Of a stretch of DNA of 64,000 bases, positions 1-7,934 are shown piece by piece (positions within the stretch are counted from its first letter, which is position 1; the number at the start of each line of letters is the position of its first letter). Under the pieces are notes generated by a model that worked only from the letters and a program-made list of their open reading frames with translations, was not told the DNA's origin and made no database searches. The DNA lies in assembly GCA_947623305.1 (NCBI GenBank), contig CANQGQ010000011.1, forward strand, positions 1 through 64,000, read 5' to 3'. The translations under genes and the position numbers were made by a program. The DNA comes from an uncultured Alistipes sp. (GTDB lineage Bacteria > Bacteroidota > Bacteroidia > Bacteroidales > Rikenellaceae).

Positions 1-75
1 TCACAAAACACTTATAACAAATTGAATTTCAATTATTTCAAAGAACTTCTATGATTTTTTAGTGGACACTAATGA

Positions 76-303
76 GCTAAAGATTATTCTACTTGGACTT
101 CTATCTCGGAATCGCTTGGAATTTCTGACTCTGAGATTTTGGAAAAATTAAAAACAGAATATAGTGAGGGGGCTTCCTATTACCGTCTAGCACAGTTTTA
201 TAAGGAGGGGTCATCGTTGTTCGGTGGAATCTCAATATGTCTTTCGAAAGCGTCCAAATATGAAGCTATCGCCAAAAATTTAGGATATAATAAAAAACAA
301 TAA
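76..303 (+). pseudogene. Possible Sel1-like repeat protein fragment (C-terminus only)
   Basis: An open frame of about 75 codons ends at the TAA at 301-303 but has no ATG, and in-frame stops lie at 52-54, 70-72 and 73-75. The middle reads ASYYRLAQFYKEG and then CLSKASKYEAIAK, which resembles the A..rLa..Y..G...KA pattern of Sel1-like (TPR-related) repeats. The simplest reading is the tail of a decayed repeat protein whose body lies left of the window. The match covers barely one repeat, so this is tentative. Confidence 0.3.
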
Positions 304-367
304 GTTTGGTGATAGATAAGTGTGGCTTTCTAATCTTTAACAATAAACCAAGAAAATCAAACAAACA

Positions 368-1174
368 ATGAACAACGATTTTATCCCCTCTGTTGACGAT
401 GCCCATGTAGCATTCAACAACATCCCCATGAATCTATCAAGCGACATCAACGATGTTGTGTTACCTGATGAGATGGTTGTCAATGCAGTAACTCGTGCAT
501 GTGATTTCTTCGGTATACCCGAAGTACCTGTCATCAACGCCCAAGGTGTATGTGTATGGCCGAATGAATCCGACACCCTTAACGATGATGTGTTTGGTTT
601 CAACCGAGAGCAACTCATGAATCTCGGTATCTCTGGCGAAGATTCCTTAACACTCATCTACACTCACGAGTGTGCTCACCGCACATTGCAAGGTGCCTAT
701 AACGACAGTTGGGAAGAAGAATTGGCATGCGATTTCTTCGCAGGTGTACATGCCGGCCTTGATGACATAAACATTGATAACTTTGAGGCTGCTTTGGGTT
801 CAACACCAGGCGGCGATACTCATCCTAATGGAGCATTACGTGCCAACTTCATCGAATACGGCCAACAGGTTGCTCAAGAACTTTCTGCTCGTGGGATAGA
901 ACCGACATTCGACAATTGTCTAGCGCGTTTGAACAAACACATTGAAGAAAAAGGCGGATTGATTACCGAATACCGTGCTCAGTTCGGCTCTATGCCATCT
1001 GACGCAGCAAGTGCTCTTGCAGATGGTTCTGACATCCATTTTACCGGAGAGGCTAAAAATGCGACTATGGCCGACGTAGAATGGTACGAACATCAAGCTC
1101 GCATCTCTTCCGGCTCGGAGCAAGCCCATTGGATTAAAGAAGCTCAGTGGGCACGCGACCATCTTAAAAGCTAA
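368..1174 (+). CDS. Putative zinc metallopeptidase (HExxH) of unknown family
   Basis: This 268-residue protein has an HExxH zinc motif, seen as THECAHRTL near residue 100, followed about 15 residues later by EEELACDFFAG, a plausible third-ligand glutamate helix as in gluzincins of the M48/IrrE type. A GGDTHPNGALR segment further on recalls the conserved THP stretch of M48-like peptidases. No signal peptide or membrane segment is visible, so it is probably cytoplasmic. The start follows a short AT-rich leader and no longer in-frame start is evident. It is the first gene of a tight cluster with an 89-residue protein, a cobalamin-type radical SAM enzyme and a YkgJ-like protein, so it could process a peptide or regulator made there; that role is inference. 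The family assignment rests on motifs only. Confidence 0.7.
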   Translation: MNNDFIPSVDDAHVAFNNIPMNLSSDINDVVLPDEMVVNAVTRACDFFGIPEVPVINAQGVCVWPNESDTLNDDVFGFNREQLMNLGISGEDSLTLIYTHECAHRTLQGAYNDSWEEELACDFFAGVHAGLDDINIDNFEAALGSTPGGDTHPNGALRANFIEYGQQVAQELSARGIEPTFDNCLARLNKHIEEKGGLITEYRAQFGSMPSDAASALADGSDIHFTGEAKNATMADVEWYEHQARISSGSEQAHWIKEAQWARDHLKS

Positions 1175-1196
1175 CTATATAATAATATATTACGAT

Positions 1197-1466
1197 ATGG
1201 AAAAACAATCACTCATAATTCCGCGAGTTGTATTCCCAGATGGGCACTTTACGCCTCTCGTGTTTGTTGATCTCAGTATCCCAACTGCAGCTATCGTAGG
1301 TGGATGCACATATGTAGGCCGGGAAATTAGTAAAGAAGTAAAAGACGATAAAATGGTTAACCCCGAAACCTGTTTATCTGTTATCAAGGATAACTTTTTC
1401 CCTATGAAGATTTCTTCCAGTTTGGAGAGAATGTTAGTAGCATCAATTGATGACATCAGATTTTGA
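1197..1466 (+). CDS. Small protein of unknown function (89 aa)
   Basis: I do not recognise this 89-residue protein. It starts 22 bp after the metallopeptidase-like gene and its last 20 bp overlap the start of the radical SAM reading frame, so translation is probably coupled. The sequence is mixed beta-like (IIPRVVFPDG, then TPLVFVDLSIPTAAIVGGC), followed by a charged segment and a helical tail. It has two cysteines (C37 and one near residue 59) and a Gly-Gly at 35-36. Its position between a protease and a radical SAM enzyme is where a RiPP precursor or recognition protein might sit, but it lacks an obvious leader/core layout, so a small folded partner protein is equally likely. Confidence 0.55.
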   Translation: MEKQSLIIPRVVFPDGHFTPLVFVDLSIPTAAIVGGCTYVGREISKEVKDDKMVNPETCLSVIKDNFFPMKISSSLERMLVASIDDIRF

Positions 1467-3229
1467 TAAAATAGATGCGCTTCTAGTTCAGATCCGCTCT
1501 GCGTATATTCATATTGATATTCGTGGAGCGGAGCCTCAATTGGGTCAATATTATATCGCTGAATATGCTAAACAAAATGGGTTTAATGTAAAAGTCAAAT
1601 CTTACTCTACCAACGATACCATTTTAGACTCTTTGATATACCATTGTTTCAAGATTCTCATGTGATGTTATTGGATTCTATGTTGATAGCGAGAATGTGT
1701 GGCATATTTCAAGGATAGCTATGTTTCTAAGACAATCTCATCCCAATTTATTTATTGCTATTGGGGGACCACAAGTAACTGGGGATGCGGAATTGGCGAT
1801 GAAGCGCATTCCCGCTGCTAATTGTGGAATTATTGGAGAAGGAGAACGTCCGTTCAGCGAGTTATTATCATCTTTACTAAATAACGAGAAGGATTTCAAG
1901 AGTGTAAATGGATTGATTTATCGTGATAATGGTAGTTTACACAAGACTCCTTCCCAACTGCCAATTAATGAATTAGACACCTATCCATACCCTCGCAGAT
2001 ACGATTTAACTCTTGATGAGAATCCTATCTTTGACCAAATCTCGACTGGACGCGGGTGTGTAGGGAGGTGTACATTTTGTTTTGAAGGCAACAAAACATC
2101 TAATCATTTACGTCTGCGTTCAATTGAGAGTGTAATTGAAGAGATTGATTATATTGTATCAAATCTAAAAGTTAAGAATTATATCTCATTTTTAGATGAT
2201 ACATTCATTTTAAGTACAGAACGAACTTCTATAATATGCAACCATTTAATTAACAAATATAATGGTAGTATAGGTTGGTTCTGCGAGGGAAGAGTAGATA
2301 TTTTAGCAAAGCATCTTGATATGCTTCCCCTTATAAAAAAAGCAGGCAATATCAGAATTCAATTGGGAGGAGAATCTGGAAACCAACGCATTTTAGACGC
2401 ATACAAAAAACAAATGAAGTTAGGAGATCTTGAACGCGTTGTAAAAGCCATTTACGAAAATGGTATTCCATCTACATATATTAATTTCATTATTGGGGGA
2501 GCTTTTGAAAATATTGATACGTTTAAAGAAACATTGGATTATGCCAAACATTTATTGAATTTAGCTCCTGGATGTGCGGAAGTAGGATGCTCTTTACTAA
2601 CGCCTTATGTCGGGACACCAATTAGATTAAACCCAGCAAAATATGGCATTGAAATAATAGACTATGATGTGATAACTGGACCTGATGGCCACATTACTGT
2701 CGTAAAGACCGAAAGTTTATCTAATAAGAAAATAGCTCAGTTAAAGGCAATTTTTGAGTCTGAGATTAAAGAAGAATACCGGAAACTTATTAAGAATCTG
2801 TCAAGCGATGTGCTCATGCGAATTTACGAATTGAAGGAGAGGTTTGGAATGGTTACAGATTGGTACGTCCATGCTAATGAAGTAGAATCTAATAAAAATT
2901 ACTTTGAACCTCAGATATTCTATGGATTCGCACCATATCACAATATAAAAGACAAGAAGGAATTTAGGGTCGCAATACCATATAGAACCATACAACCTGT
3001 CTCAGATGGTGAAAGATATTTTGCATTAAAAGATGGAAAAGAATTGATATTGTTGGATGGTATGAGGGAGGATGTATTCCTGCTTTGTAGTGGAAAGTTA
3101 TCTTATTTTCAAATAGAAGCATTATTGTTGCAAAAATACGGTTCCACAGATAATACTAAAAGAAAAATAGCTGAAATATTTTCAGAATTTGATTATAATA
3201 GGTGGGTCATATGGAAATGGATGTTCTAA
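1447..3229 (+). pseudogene. B12-binding-type radical SAM protein, interrupted by one frameshift
   Basis: Two frames join into one protein of about 590 residues. The 5' part (1447-1665) encodes the first half of a Rossmann-like cobalamin-binding domain (QIRSAYIHIDIRG, LGQYYIAEYAKQNGF). The rest, open from about 1637 in the +1 frame (SRFSCDVIGFYVDSENVWH, then IGGPQVTGDAE and GEGERPFSELL), completes that domain and continues into a radical SAM core whose cluster motif is GCVGRCTFC (CxxxCxxC, near 2054-2078). The frames change between about 1633 and 1660. No slippery heptamer precedes the switch; a CTT TGA does occur there but in the wrong frame for prfB-style recoding. It is therefore a 1-nt indel, decay or a sequence error. 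The start overlaps the previous gene and its stop overlaps the next start (TAATG). The substrate is unknown. Confidence 0.8.
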
Positions 3230-3525
3230 TGAAGTTCTACTGCAATATGTGTGGCAACTGCTGCAGAAATGTGGAAAGATGGAAAAGCAATGCATCTAAA
3301 CTAAGTGCTGTTTTAGGCGTACCTCTCTCGTTCCCATTTTCTCCAGTCAATGGTGTATGTCCGTATCTCAATGAGTATAACAAATGTAACATATATGAAT
3401 CGCGTCCAGATGTATGTCGAACTAATTATATTTATGATTTACTAAAAAAGAAGTATAATCTCAAGCAATCAGACTTCATTAAGCTAATGCAAGTTTCTTG
3501 TGAAATCAATAATCGGACGTTGTAG
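3229..3525 (+). CDS. YkgJ-family cysteine-cluster protein
   Basis: This 98-residue protein has the spacing of the YkgJ/UPF0153 family, proposed to bind zinc or an iron-sulfur cluster: CNMCGNCC at the N-terminus, then CPYLNEYNKCNIYESRPDVCR. I chose the ATG at 3229 because it overlaps the radical SAM stop codon (TAATG), the usual sign of translational coupling; an in-frame ATG at 3202 would begin inside the upstream gene. Members of this family are often found next to radical SAM or other iron-sulfur enzymes, and here the pair is fused at the operon level, so it may serve the radical SAM protein. Its biochemical role is not known. Confidence 0.75.
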   Translation: MKFYCNMCGNCCRNVERWKSNASKLSAVLGVPLSFPFSPVNGVCPYLNEYNKCNIYESRPDVCRTNYIYDLLKKKYNLKQSDFIKLMQVSCEINNRTL

Positions 3526-3684
3526 GAATAGCTAAAGTAAAAAATGCTTAATAAACCCTAAGGCTATATCTATGCTTTTGCATCCCTCCTTGTTGTTCGA
3601 TAATGTGTTTCAAATGTTTACTCAATTGACTTAACCGACTACACTTAGGACAGAAATATAAAGGACTAACGCTGTAAAAATAAT

Positions 3685-4368
3685 ATGAAGTTTAGCATAA
3701 CATTTCATGAAATTGAGGCTTTAATCAAAGCCCACTATGGATTAGAACTCAAACTCCGACAAGTCAGCGACTACGAGATCAGGATCCAACCGCGCAATAT
3801 GGACTTTCTCCAAAACCGGGTCAAGTTGCGCATCGCTATTGAACCTGAATATGATGTGCCTAACCGCATCAAACTGAAAGTATCAGCTGGTGCATTCTCA
3901 CCTATAGTTGTTCCGAAGGTTTTGGGTTTGCTTAGCGAACTTCCGGCAGGATGTGCTGCCACCAAAGAAGATGGTAATATTATCATTCTCCTAGACAAGT
4001 TCACTCAGCTTGCTAATATGTGTTCGATGTGCGAAATTTTCGATATTCGCTTTAGTGGATACACAGATGAAGTTGAAGTGTCGGCACGTTTTAGTAATGT
4101 AAAACCTGAAGATTATCCTGAAATCAAGGACTATTCTTTTAACTCAAACGTGAATATCAAAGAGCATGAGCAAGGTCGTGTCATGATGGACATTGCTCGC
4201 TCAATCTTTGAAAGCGACAAGATAGACGAGGAACTTCAAACGCTGAAGGACAAAGCTACTGAACTTAAAAATGTACATGGCGATGAACTTAAGGATACCG
4301 CTTTATCGTTTTTGAAGAAATTGTGTTCCAATTATGTCGACAAGACGTCAAAAGACGATACTGGCTAA
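3685..4368 (+). CDS. Hypothetical protein (227 aa)
   Basis: I do not recognise a family. The protein is soluble, with an N-terminal half rich in predicted beta strands (ELKLRQVSDYEIRIQ, RVKLRIAIEPEYD) and a charged, probably helical C-terminus (DEELQTLKDKATELKNVHGDELKD). It is separated from the radical SAM operon by about 160 bp with no clear promoter and lies upstream, on the same strand, of the WG-repeat and PP2C genes. Base composition matches the rest of the island. Codon structure is intact from an ATG preceded by an AT-rich stretch typical of Bacteroidetes start regions. Confidence 0.6.
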   Translation: MKFSITFHEIEALIKAHYGLELKLRQVSDYEIRIQPRNMDFLQNRVKLRIAIEPEYDVPNRIKLKVSAGAFSPIVVPKVLGLLSELPAGCAATKEDGNIIILLDKFTQLANMCSMCEIFDIRFSGYTDEVEVSARFSNVKPEDYPEIKDYSFNSNVNIKEHEQGRVMMDIARSIFESDKIDEELQTLKDKATELKNVHGDELKDTALSFLKKLCSNYVDKTSKDDTG

Positions 4369-4469
4369 TATAGCAGTGGAGAAATTCACTGTTTTTGGTT
4401 TCAGAAGATAGATTTTGTTGTTTGGTGATTCTATATTATTGTAAGAAACCAAATAACATTATCTATCTT

Positions 4470-5606
4470 ATGAATCAGAAGATTACTTTCAAGGAATGGC
4501 TTGCCAACTTCTTCAAGGGCATCTGGCAAGCATTGTGTTGGGTTGGTCGTGCTTTCAATCCGAAGTACAAGACCACATTTTGGCGTGTCGTTTGGGCGGC
4601 TATCACAATCTGTGTTGTAACCGTAACGTGTATCCTCGTCCACTCGTATTACATTTACAATCTCCGCCATGATTATCGCAATACGGAAACGCAGCGGATA
4701 AGTGCCAATCTCACCTTTGTCAAAAAGTCCGGCGACAAAACAGGCTTCATCAAGAACTTCCACACAGGCGAAGCCGTCGCTAAAGATATTGAGTGGATTG
4801 CCCTGCCGACCGATGAGGACAGTCTTGTCGTTTTCAGCCGCAAAGACAAACGAGGTTATCTCAACCGCTTCTCCGGCGAGATTGCCATTCCGGCTAAATT
4901 TCCCAAGGCATGGGTGTTCTCCAGTGGCGTTGCCTCAGTTGCAGAGGGGAACAGCGTTTATTTCATCGACCATTCCGGCAAACCTGTCAATGGCAAGAAG
5001 TTCTTGTTCCATCCCAAGACCCGCGCATACGTTTATCATGGCGATTATTGCGCTATCGCAACCGACAACGGCAAGATGGGGCTTATCGACAAATCCGGTA
5101 ATTGGGCTGTTGAACCGACATACGACTGGATTTGCTCGGAGGCGAAAAACTTCTGGAAAGCCCGCAAAGGTAACAGCGAGACCGAACTATGGTACGCTCT
5201 CAATGACAAAGCAAAACTTGTTACGGAAACAGGTTATCCCCAAATGGAAATAACGGAAGATTTGGGCATCGTTGTCACTCCGCCTAATCACCTGCAAGTC
5301 GCTTACGACTTCAATGGCGAGAAGTCCGACCAATTTTTATGCCGCGACTTGGAGAAGATGTACTACGACAAAGACGAGTGGGATGAAGAGGGCAACAAAA
5401 TCATAGATGCTACCACTCTGATGCGCTACCGCATGTCGGATGGTTACGAAGGGCTTTGCACCGTTGACGGTGACATAATCACAGAACCGATATACTGGGA
5501 GGTGATGCCCATTACCAAGGACATCTATCTTTGCAAGTACAAGGATGCCTCCGCCGGTGTAATCGTAAATTCAAAAGGAGAAATCGTTCAACATCAAAAT
5601 CTTTAA
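4470..5606 (+). CDS. WG-repeat (KWG) protein with an N-terminal membrane anchor
   Basis: I use the ATG at 4470 because the residues before it in the longer frame are low-complexity and the AT-rich leader ends there. The 378-residue product has a short cytoplasmic head, one transmembrane helix (about residues 40-62, WAAITICVVTVTCILV) and a large C-terminal part built of WG-type repeats, such as KRGYLNRFSGEIAIPAKFPKAW, GKMGLIDKSGNWAVEPTYDWI and EGLCTVDGDIITEPIYWEV. WG repeats form beta-rich domains thought to bind proteins or ligands; here the repeat domain should face the periplasm. The following gene starts 3 bp after its stop. Pairing with a PP2C-like gene downstream hints at signalling, which is inference. 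Confidence 0.72.
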   Translation: MNQKITFKEWLANFFKGIWQALCWVGRAFNPKYKTTFWRVVWAAITICVVTVTCILVHSYYIYNLRHDYRNTETQRISANLTFVKKSGDKTGFIKNFHTGEAVAKDIEWIALPTDEDSLVVFSRKDKRGYLNRFSGEIAIPAKFPKAWVFSSGVASVAEGNSVYFIDHSGKPVNGKKFLFHPKTRAYVYHGDYCAIATDNGKMGLIDKSGNWAVEPTYDWICSEAKNFWKARKGNSETELWYALNDKAKLVTETGYPQMEITEDLGIVVTPPNHLQVAYDFNGEKSDQFLCRDLEKMYYDKDEWDEEGNKIIDATTLMRYRMSDGYEGLCTVDGDIITEPIYWEVMPITKDIYLCKYKDASAGVIVNSKGEIVQHQNL

Positions 5607-5609
5607 ACT

Positions 5610-6050
5610 ATGAGCAAGCATACGACTAAAATCGTTCCAATCAACGAGCCTATTACGATTTTTGGACATACATTCCAAAGTCTGAAAGAAATCCGCGATG
5701 CCATCAAAGCTACATCATCAGTCGGTCATGGCAAAATGAAAGGCAACCGCTTTGTCGGTTGGGATAAGCCTTACATATTCACCCAAGCACCTACTACTCA
5801 GATTCAAGGCGTTCATGTACTCGAAATACATCAGCGTTATCCTTGCTTCGATTCAAGCGACTACGCTTATGAGGATCGCTATTTCACCAACTATTTCTTT
5901 TCTGAACAACCGTTCACAAAAGATGTCATCTTCAGACTTGCGCTACTCCCGTATAAAGGGAATTGCGAGCTTGATATTAACGAGCTTCCTGAATCTTTCC
6001 CTCACATCTACTATGTAGGTGAAGGTGAAAATATGAAAGCGACAATTTGA
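5610..6050 (+). CDS. Hypothetical protein (146 aa)
   Basis: This gene starts 3 bp after the WG-repeat gene and is almost certainly co-transcribed and translationally coupled with it. The 146-residue product has no signal peptide or membrane segment. It is rich in aromatic and charged residues (YAYEDRYFTNYFFSEQPF) and has a Gly/Lys-rich loop (SSVGHGKMKGNRFVGWDKPY). I cannot assign a family. It may be a partner of the cytoplasmic head of the WG-repeat protein, a suggestion based on gene order only. Confidence 0.55.
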   Translation: MSKHTTKIVPINEPITIFGHTFQSLKEIRDAIKATSSVGHGKMKGNRFVGWDKPYIFTQAPTTQIQGVHVLEIHQRYPCFDSSDYAYEDRYFTNYFFSEQPFTKDVIFRLALLPYKGNCELDINELPESFPHIYYVGEGENMKATI

Positions 6051-6079
6051 TTCTTTAACCACAATCAACTTATAAAGCC

Positions 6080-6211
6080 ATGTTAATCTCTACTCACTAT
6101 CTACTGCTTTGCGCCCTCTTCGGAGCCAAGCCCGCAGGTCATGCCATCCGCAACTGGTGGAACAGCCTTGACAAGAAGAAAAGACTCATTCTTCTCTCCC
6201 TCATTAGTTAG
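6080..6211 (+). CDS. Possible 43-residue small protein
   Basis: A short frame from ATG 6080 to TAG 6211 encodes a 43-residue peptide with a hydrophobic start (LLLCALFGAKPAG) and a basic tail (NSLDKKKRLILLSLIS). It sits in the 270-bp gap between the 146-residue unknown and the PP2C remnant, on the same strand. Without comparative data I cannot tell a real small protein from a chance frame; its main support is the AT-rich start region (AAAGCC before the ATG) and the position inside the transcription unit. Confidence 0.3.
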   Translation: MLISTHYLLLCALFGAKPAGHAIRNWWNSLDKKKRLILLSLIS

Positions 6212-6321
6212 AAGTCATGCTGATACTCTGACTGCCACACATCAAAATCCGGACAGAACGGCTCACAACCGTTCTGTTCCATATAATAAACATCATTCAA
6301 CGCAATAAGCGTGTAACAGAC

Positions 6322-6983
6322 ATGATACTCGAATACCGAACATTCTCTGAATGTGGCCCACGTTGGAAGAACGAGGACACCTTAGGCTGCGTTGTAATGC
6401 GGGAACAACAGCGAGCCATGTTTATCCTTTGCGATGGCATGGGTGGACACCGCAGCGGAGACATCGCAAGCCAGACTGTCGTAAAATCCATCTGCAATTA
6501 CTGGCATGGTAATCCCAAACGTAGAGATTGCTATAAGAAGATAGTGGATGCCTGTAATGAAGCCAAAGTCGCTATTGAAAAGCGACCGCAAGCCGAAATG
6601 GGAACCACAATGGTTATGGCTGCGCTTGAAGATGGTATTGCACGCATAGCCCATTGCGGTGATAGCCGCTGCTATTATTTCCACAAGTGGAGTATGTCGC
6701 ATTGGCAAACTACCGACACACCCGAAGGCTGGAGTATGTGGCAAAAGGTTTCGTGCAGGGTGAAACATATTTTCCGGAAGTCAATGAGTTTGCCCTAAGC
6801 AAAGGCGATTTTCTTCTCCTTTGCTCAGATGGCCTGTATAATTGCTTTACTAATGAGGAAATCGAACACCTGCTCGAACGTATCACTGATATTGACGAGT
6901 TTCATGCCGTCCTTCTCAAACGTGGCGAAGAGAAAGCCCGTGATAACTATTCGGCAATAATCATCAAGATTACAGACATATAA
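6322..6983 (+). pseudogene. PP2C-type protein phosphatase, broken by frameshifts
   Basis: The 5' frame (6322 onward) carries PP2C landmarks: FILCDGMGGHRSG (metal-binding DGxGG), MGTTMVMAAL and AHCGDSRCYYF (GDSR). The 3' landmarks, LLLCSDGLYNCF (metal-binding SDG) and RDNYSAIIIKI, are in another frame ending at 6983. Between about 6687 and 6735 family-like text jumps among frames: TTDTPEGW is in the first frame and EYVAKGFVQGETYFPE in the second, so at least two small indels are needed. No single frame encodes a complete phosphatase. PP2C enzymes remove phosphate from Ser/Thr; this copy is probably inactive unless the indels are assembly errors. No partner kinase gene is present in the window. 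Confidence 0.75.
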
Positions 6984-6987
6984 CGCT

Positions 6988-7353
6988 ATGGACACACCTG
7001 ATTACTACAACATTTGGGATTACTCTAAAACTCTCTATGAATCAAACAGGAATGGAAGACCATACTGTCGTGTCGGTGTTTCACTCGATGGCGGAGAACT
7101 GATTGTATGGCGGTTTGATTTTGAAGAATGGGAATACAACCGCCGTACAGGTATTGTTGAAAGCTCGTATTCACTGGATTTGCTCAATACCCATCAATTT
7201 TGTTCTTCTCTAAAAAAATATTCTTCCGTTGCAGTCGTCAAGGAGATGAAAACACGGTTTGGCAATCGCGTCAGTTATCATGAGTTCATTGATAACTTCA
7301 GGCGATTTTGCGATGAAAACGGAATCGAGTATAACTACAATGTCTGGTACTGA
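6988..7353 (+). CDS. Hypothetical protein (121 aa)
   Basis: The gene starts 4 bp after the PP2C remnant, so it belonged to the same transcript. The 121-residue product is soluble and rich in tyrosine, tryptophan and charged residues (ELIVWRFDFEEWEYNRRTG, HEFIDNFRRFCDENGIEYNYNVWY). I do not recognise its family. The reading frame is intact although its upstream neighbour is not. Confidence 0.55.
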   Translation: MDTPDYYNIWDYSKTLYESNRNGRPYCRVGVSLDGGELIVWRFDFEEWEYNRRTGIVESSYSLDLLNTHQFCSSLKKYSSVAVVKEMKTRFGNRVSYHEFIDNFRRFCDENGIEYNYNVWY

Positions 7354-7411
7354 TAGATTTTTCCCTTTTCCGCATCATTACAAATATAATGAACTTAAAA
7401 AACATCAGATT

Positions 7412-7771
7412 ATGGCAATCTTCAATCTCGACTACAACGCTCTTTGGGAGAGCATCTGCAATTGGAGCAAAAAGGCAGGACGCGCTGCAACACGCCCGGT
7501 TCTCCTTATGTGGTATGTAATGTGCAGCAAGGAAACTCCTCGCAAGGATAAATGGGCAATCTTCGGATCGTTGGCATACCTCATTCTGCCAATTGACATA
7601 CTGGACTCCAAACGACTTCCGATTATCGGCTGGCTTGATGAAGTGGCTTCTCTCGCCGTACTTGTTCAGAAGATGTCGAAGTACATCACCCCCGAAATGG
7701 AAGGTCGTGCCGATGCTCAGCTCGACAAATGGTTCCCCGAATACACCGAATACGAGATGATAACGGATTAG
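7412..7771 (+). CDS. DUF1232 (YkvA-like) membrane protein
   Basis: I start this gene at 7412 (MAIFNLDYNALWES) because the longer frame from 7259 overlaps the upstream gene. The 119-residue protein carries the DUF1232 signature: KWAIFGSLAYLILPIDILD followed by GWLDEVASLAVLV, where a short hydrophobic segment runs into a conserved LPIDxxPD-like turn. DUF1232 proteins are small membrane-associated proteins of unknown role. It is the last intact gene of the island before the integrase remnant. Confidence 0.75.
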   Translation: MAIFNLDYNALWESICNWSKKAGRAATRPVLLMWYVMCSKETPRKDKWAIFGSLAYLILPIDILDSKRLPIIGWLDEVASLAVLVQKMSKYITPEMEGRADAQLDKWFPEYTEYEMITD

Positions 7772-7822
7772 ACTTTGTTACCTCGGAAAGAGAATCGTCT
7801 ATAAAAATGGGCGAATAGAAAA

Positions 7823-7854
7823 TTTGGTGGAATAATAAAAAACACTTACCTTTG
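7823..7854 (+). promoter_or_regulatory. Orphan consensus Bacteroidetes promoter
   Basis: TTTG at 7823-7826 and TACCTTTG at 7847-7854, 20 bp apart, match the Bacteroidetes -33/-7 consensus. Transcription would run rightwards, yet the only downstream frame is the convergent truncated integrase, so the promoter has no gene. It probably served a gene removed when the integrase 3' end was lost. Confidence 0.55.
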
Positions 7855-7934
7855 CGTTTAGGAAAAACGTTTTTTTGAATTACTGCAAAACGAGGTGAAA
7901 TATAGAATTTCGCTGGTTTCTAAATCGTTACCTA

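Noticed and set aside
1190..1456. 88-codon minus-strand frame opposite the 89-residue gene
   Set aside because: The plus-strand frame fits the operon spacing and overlap; the other is a shadow.
1631..1640. CTT TGA near the radical SAM frame break, as a prfB-like programmed frameshift
   Set aside because: The stop is not in the zero frame of the upstream coding sequence, and no Shine-Dalgarno-like stimulator precedes it.
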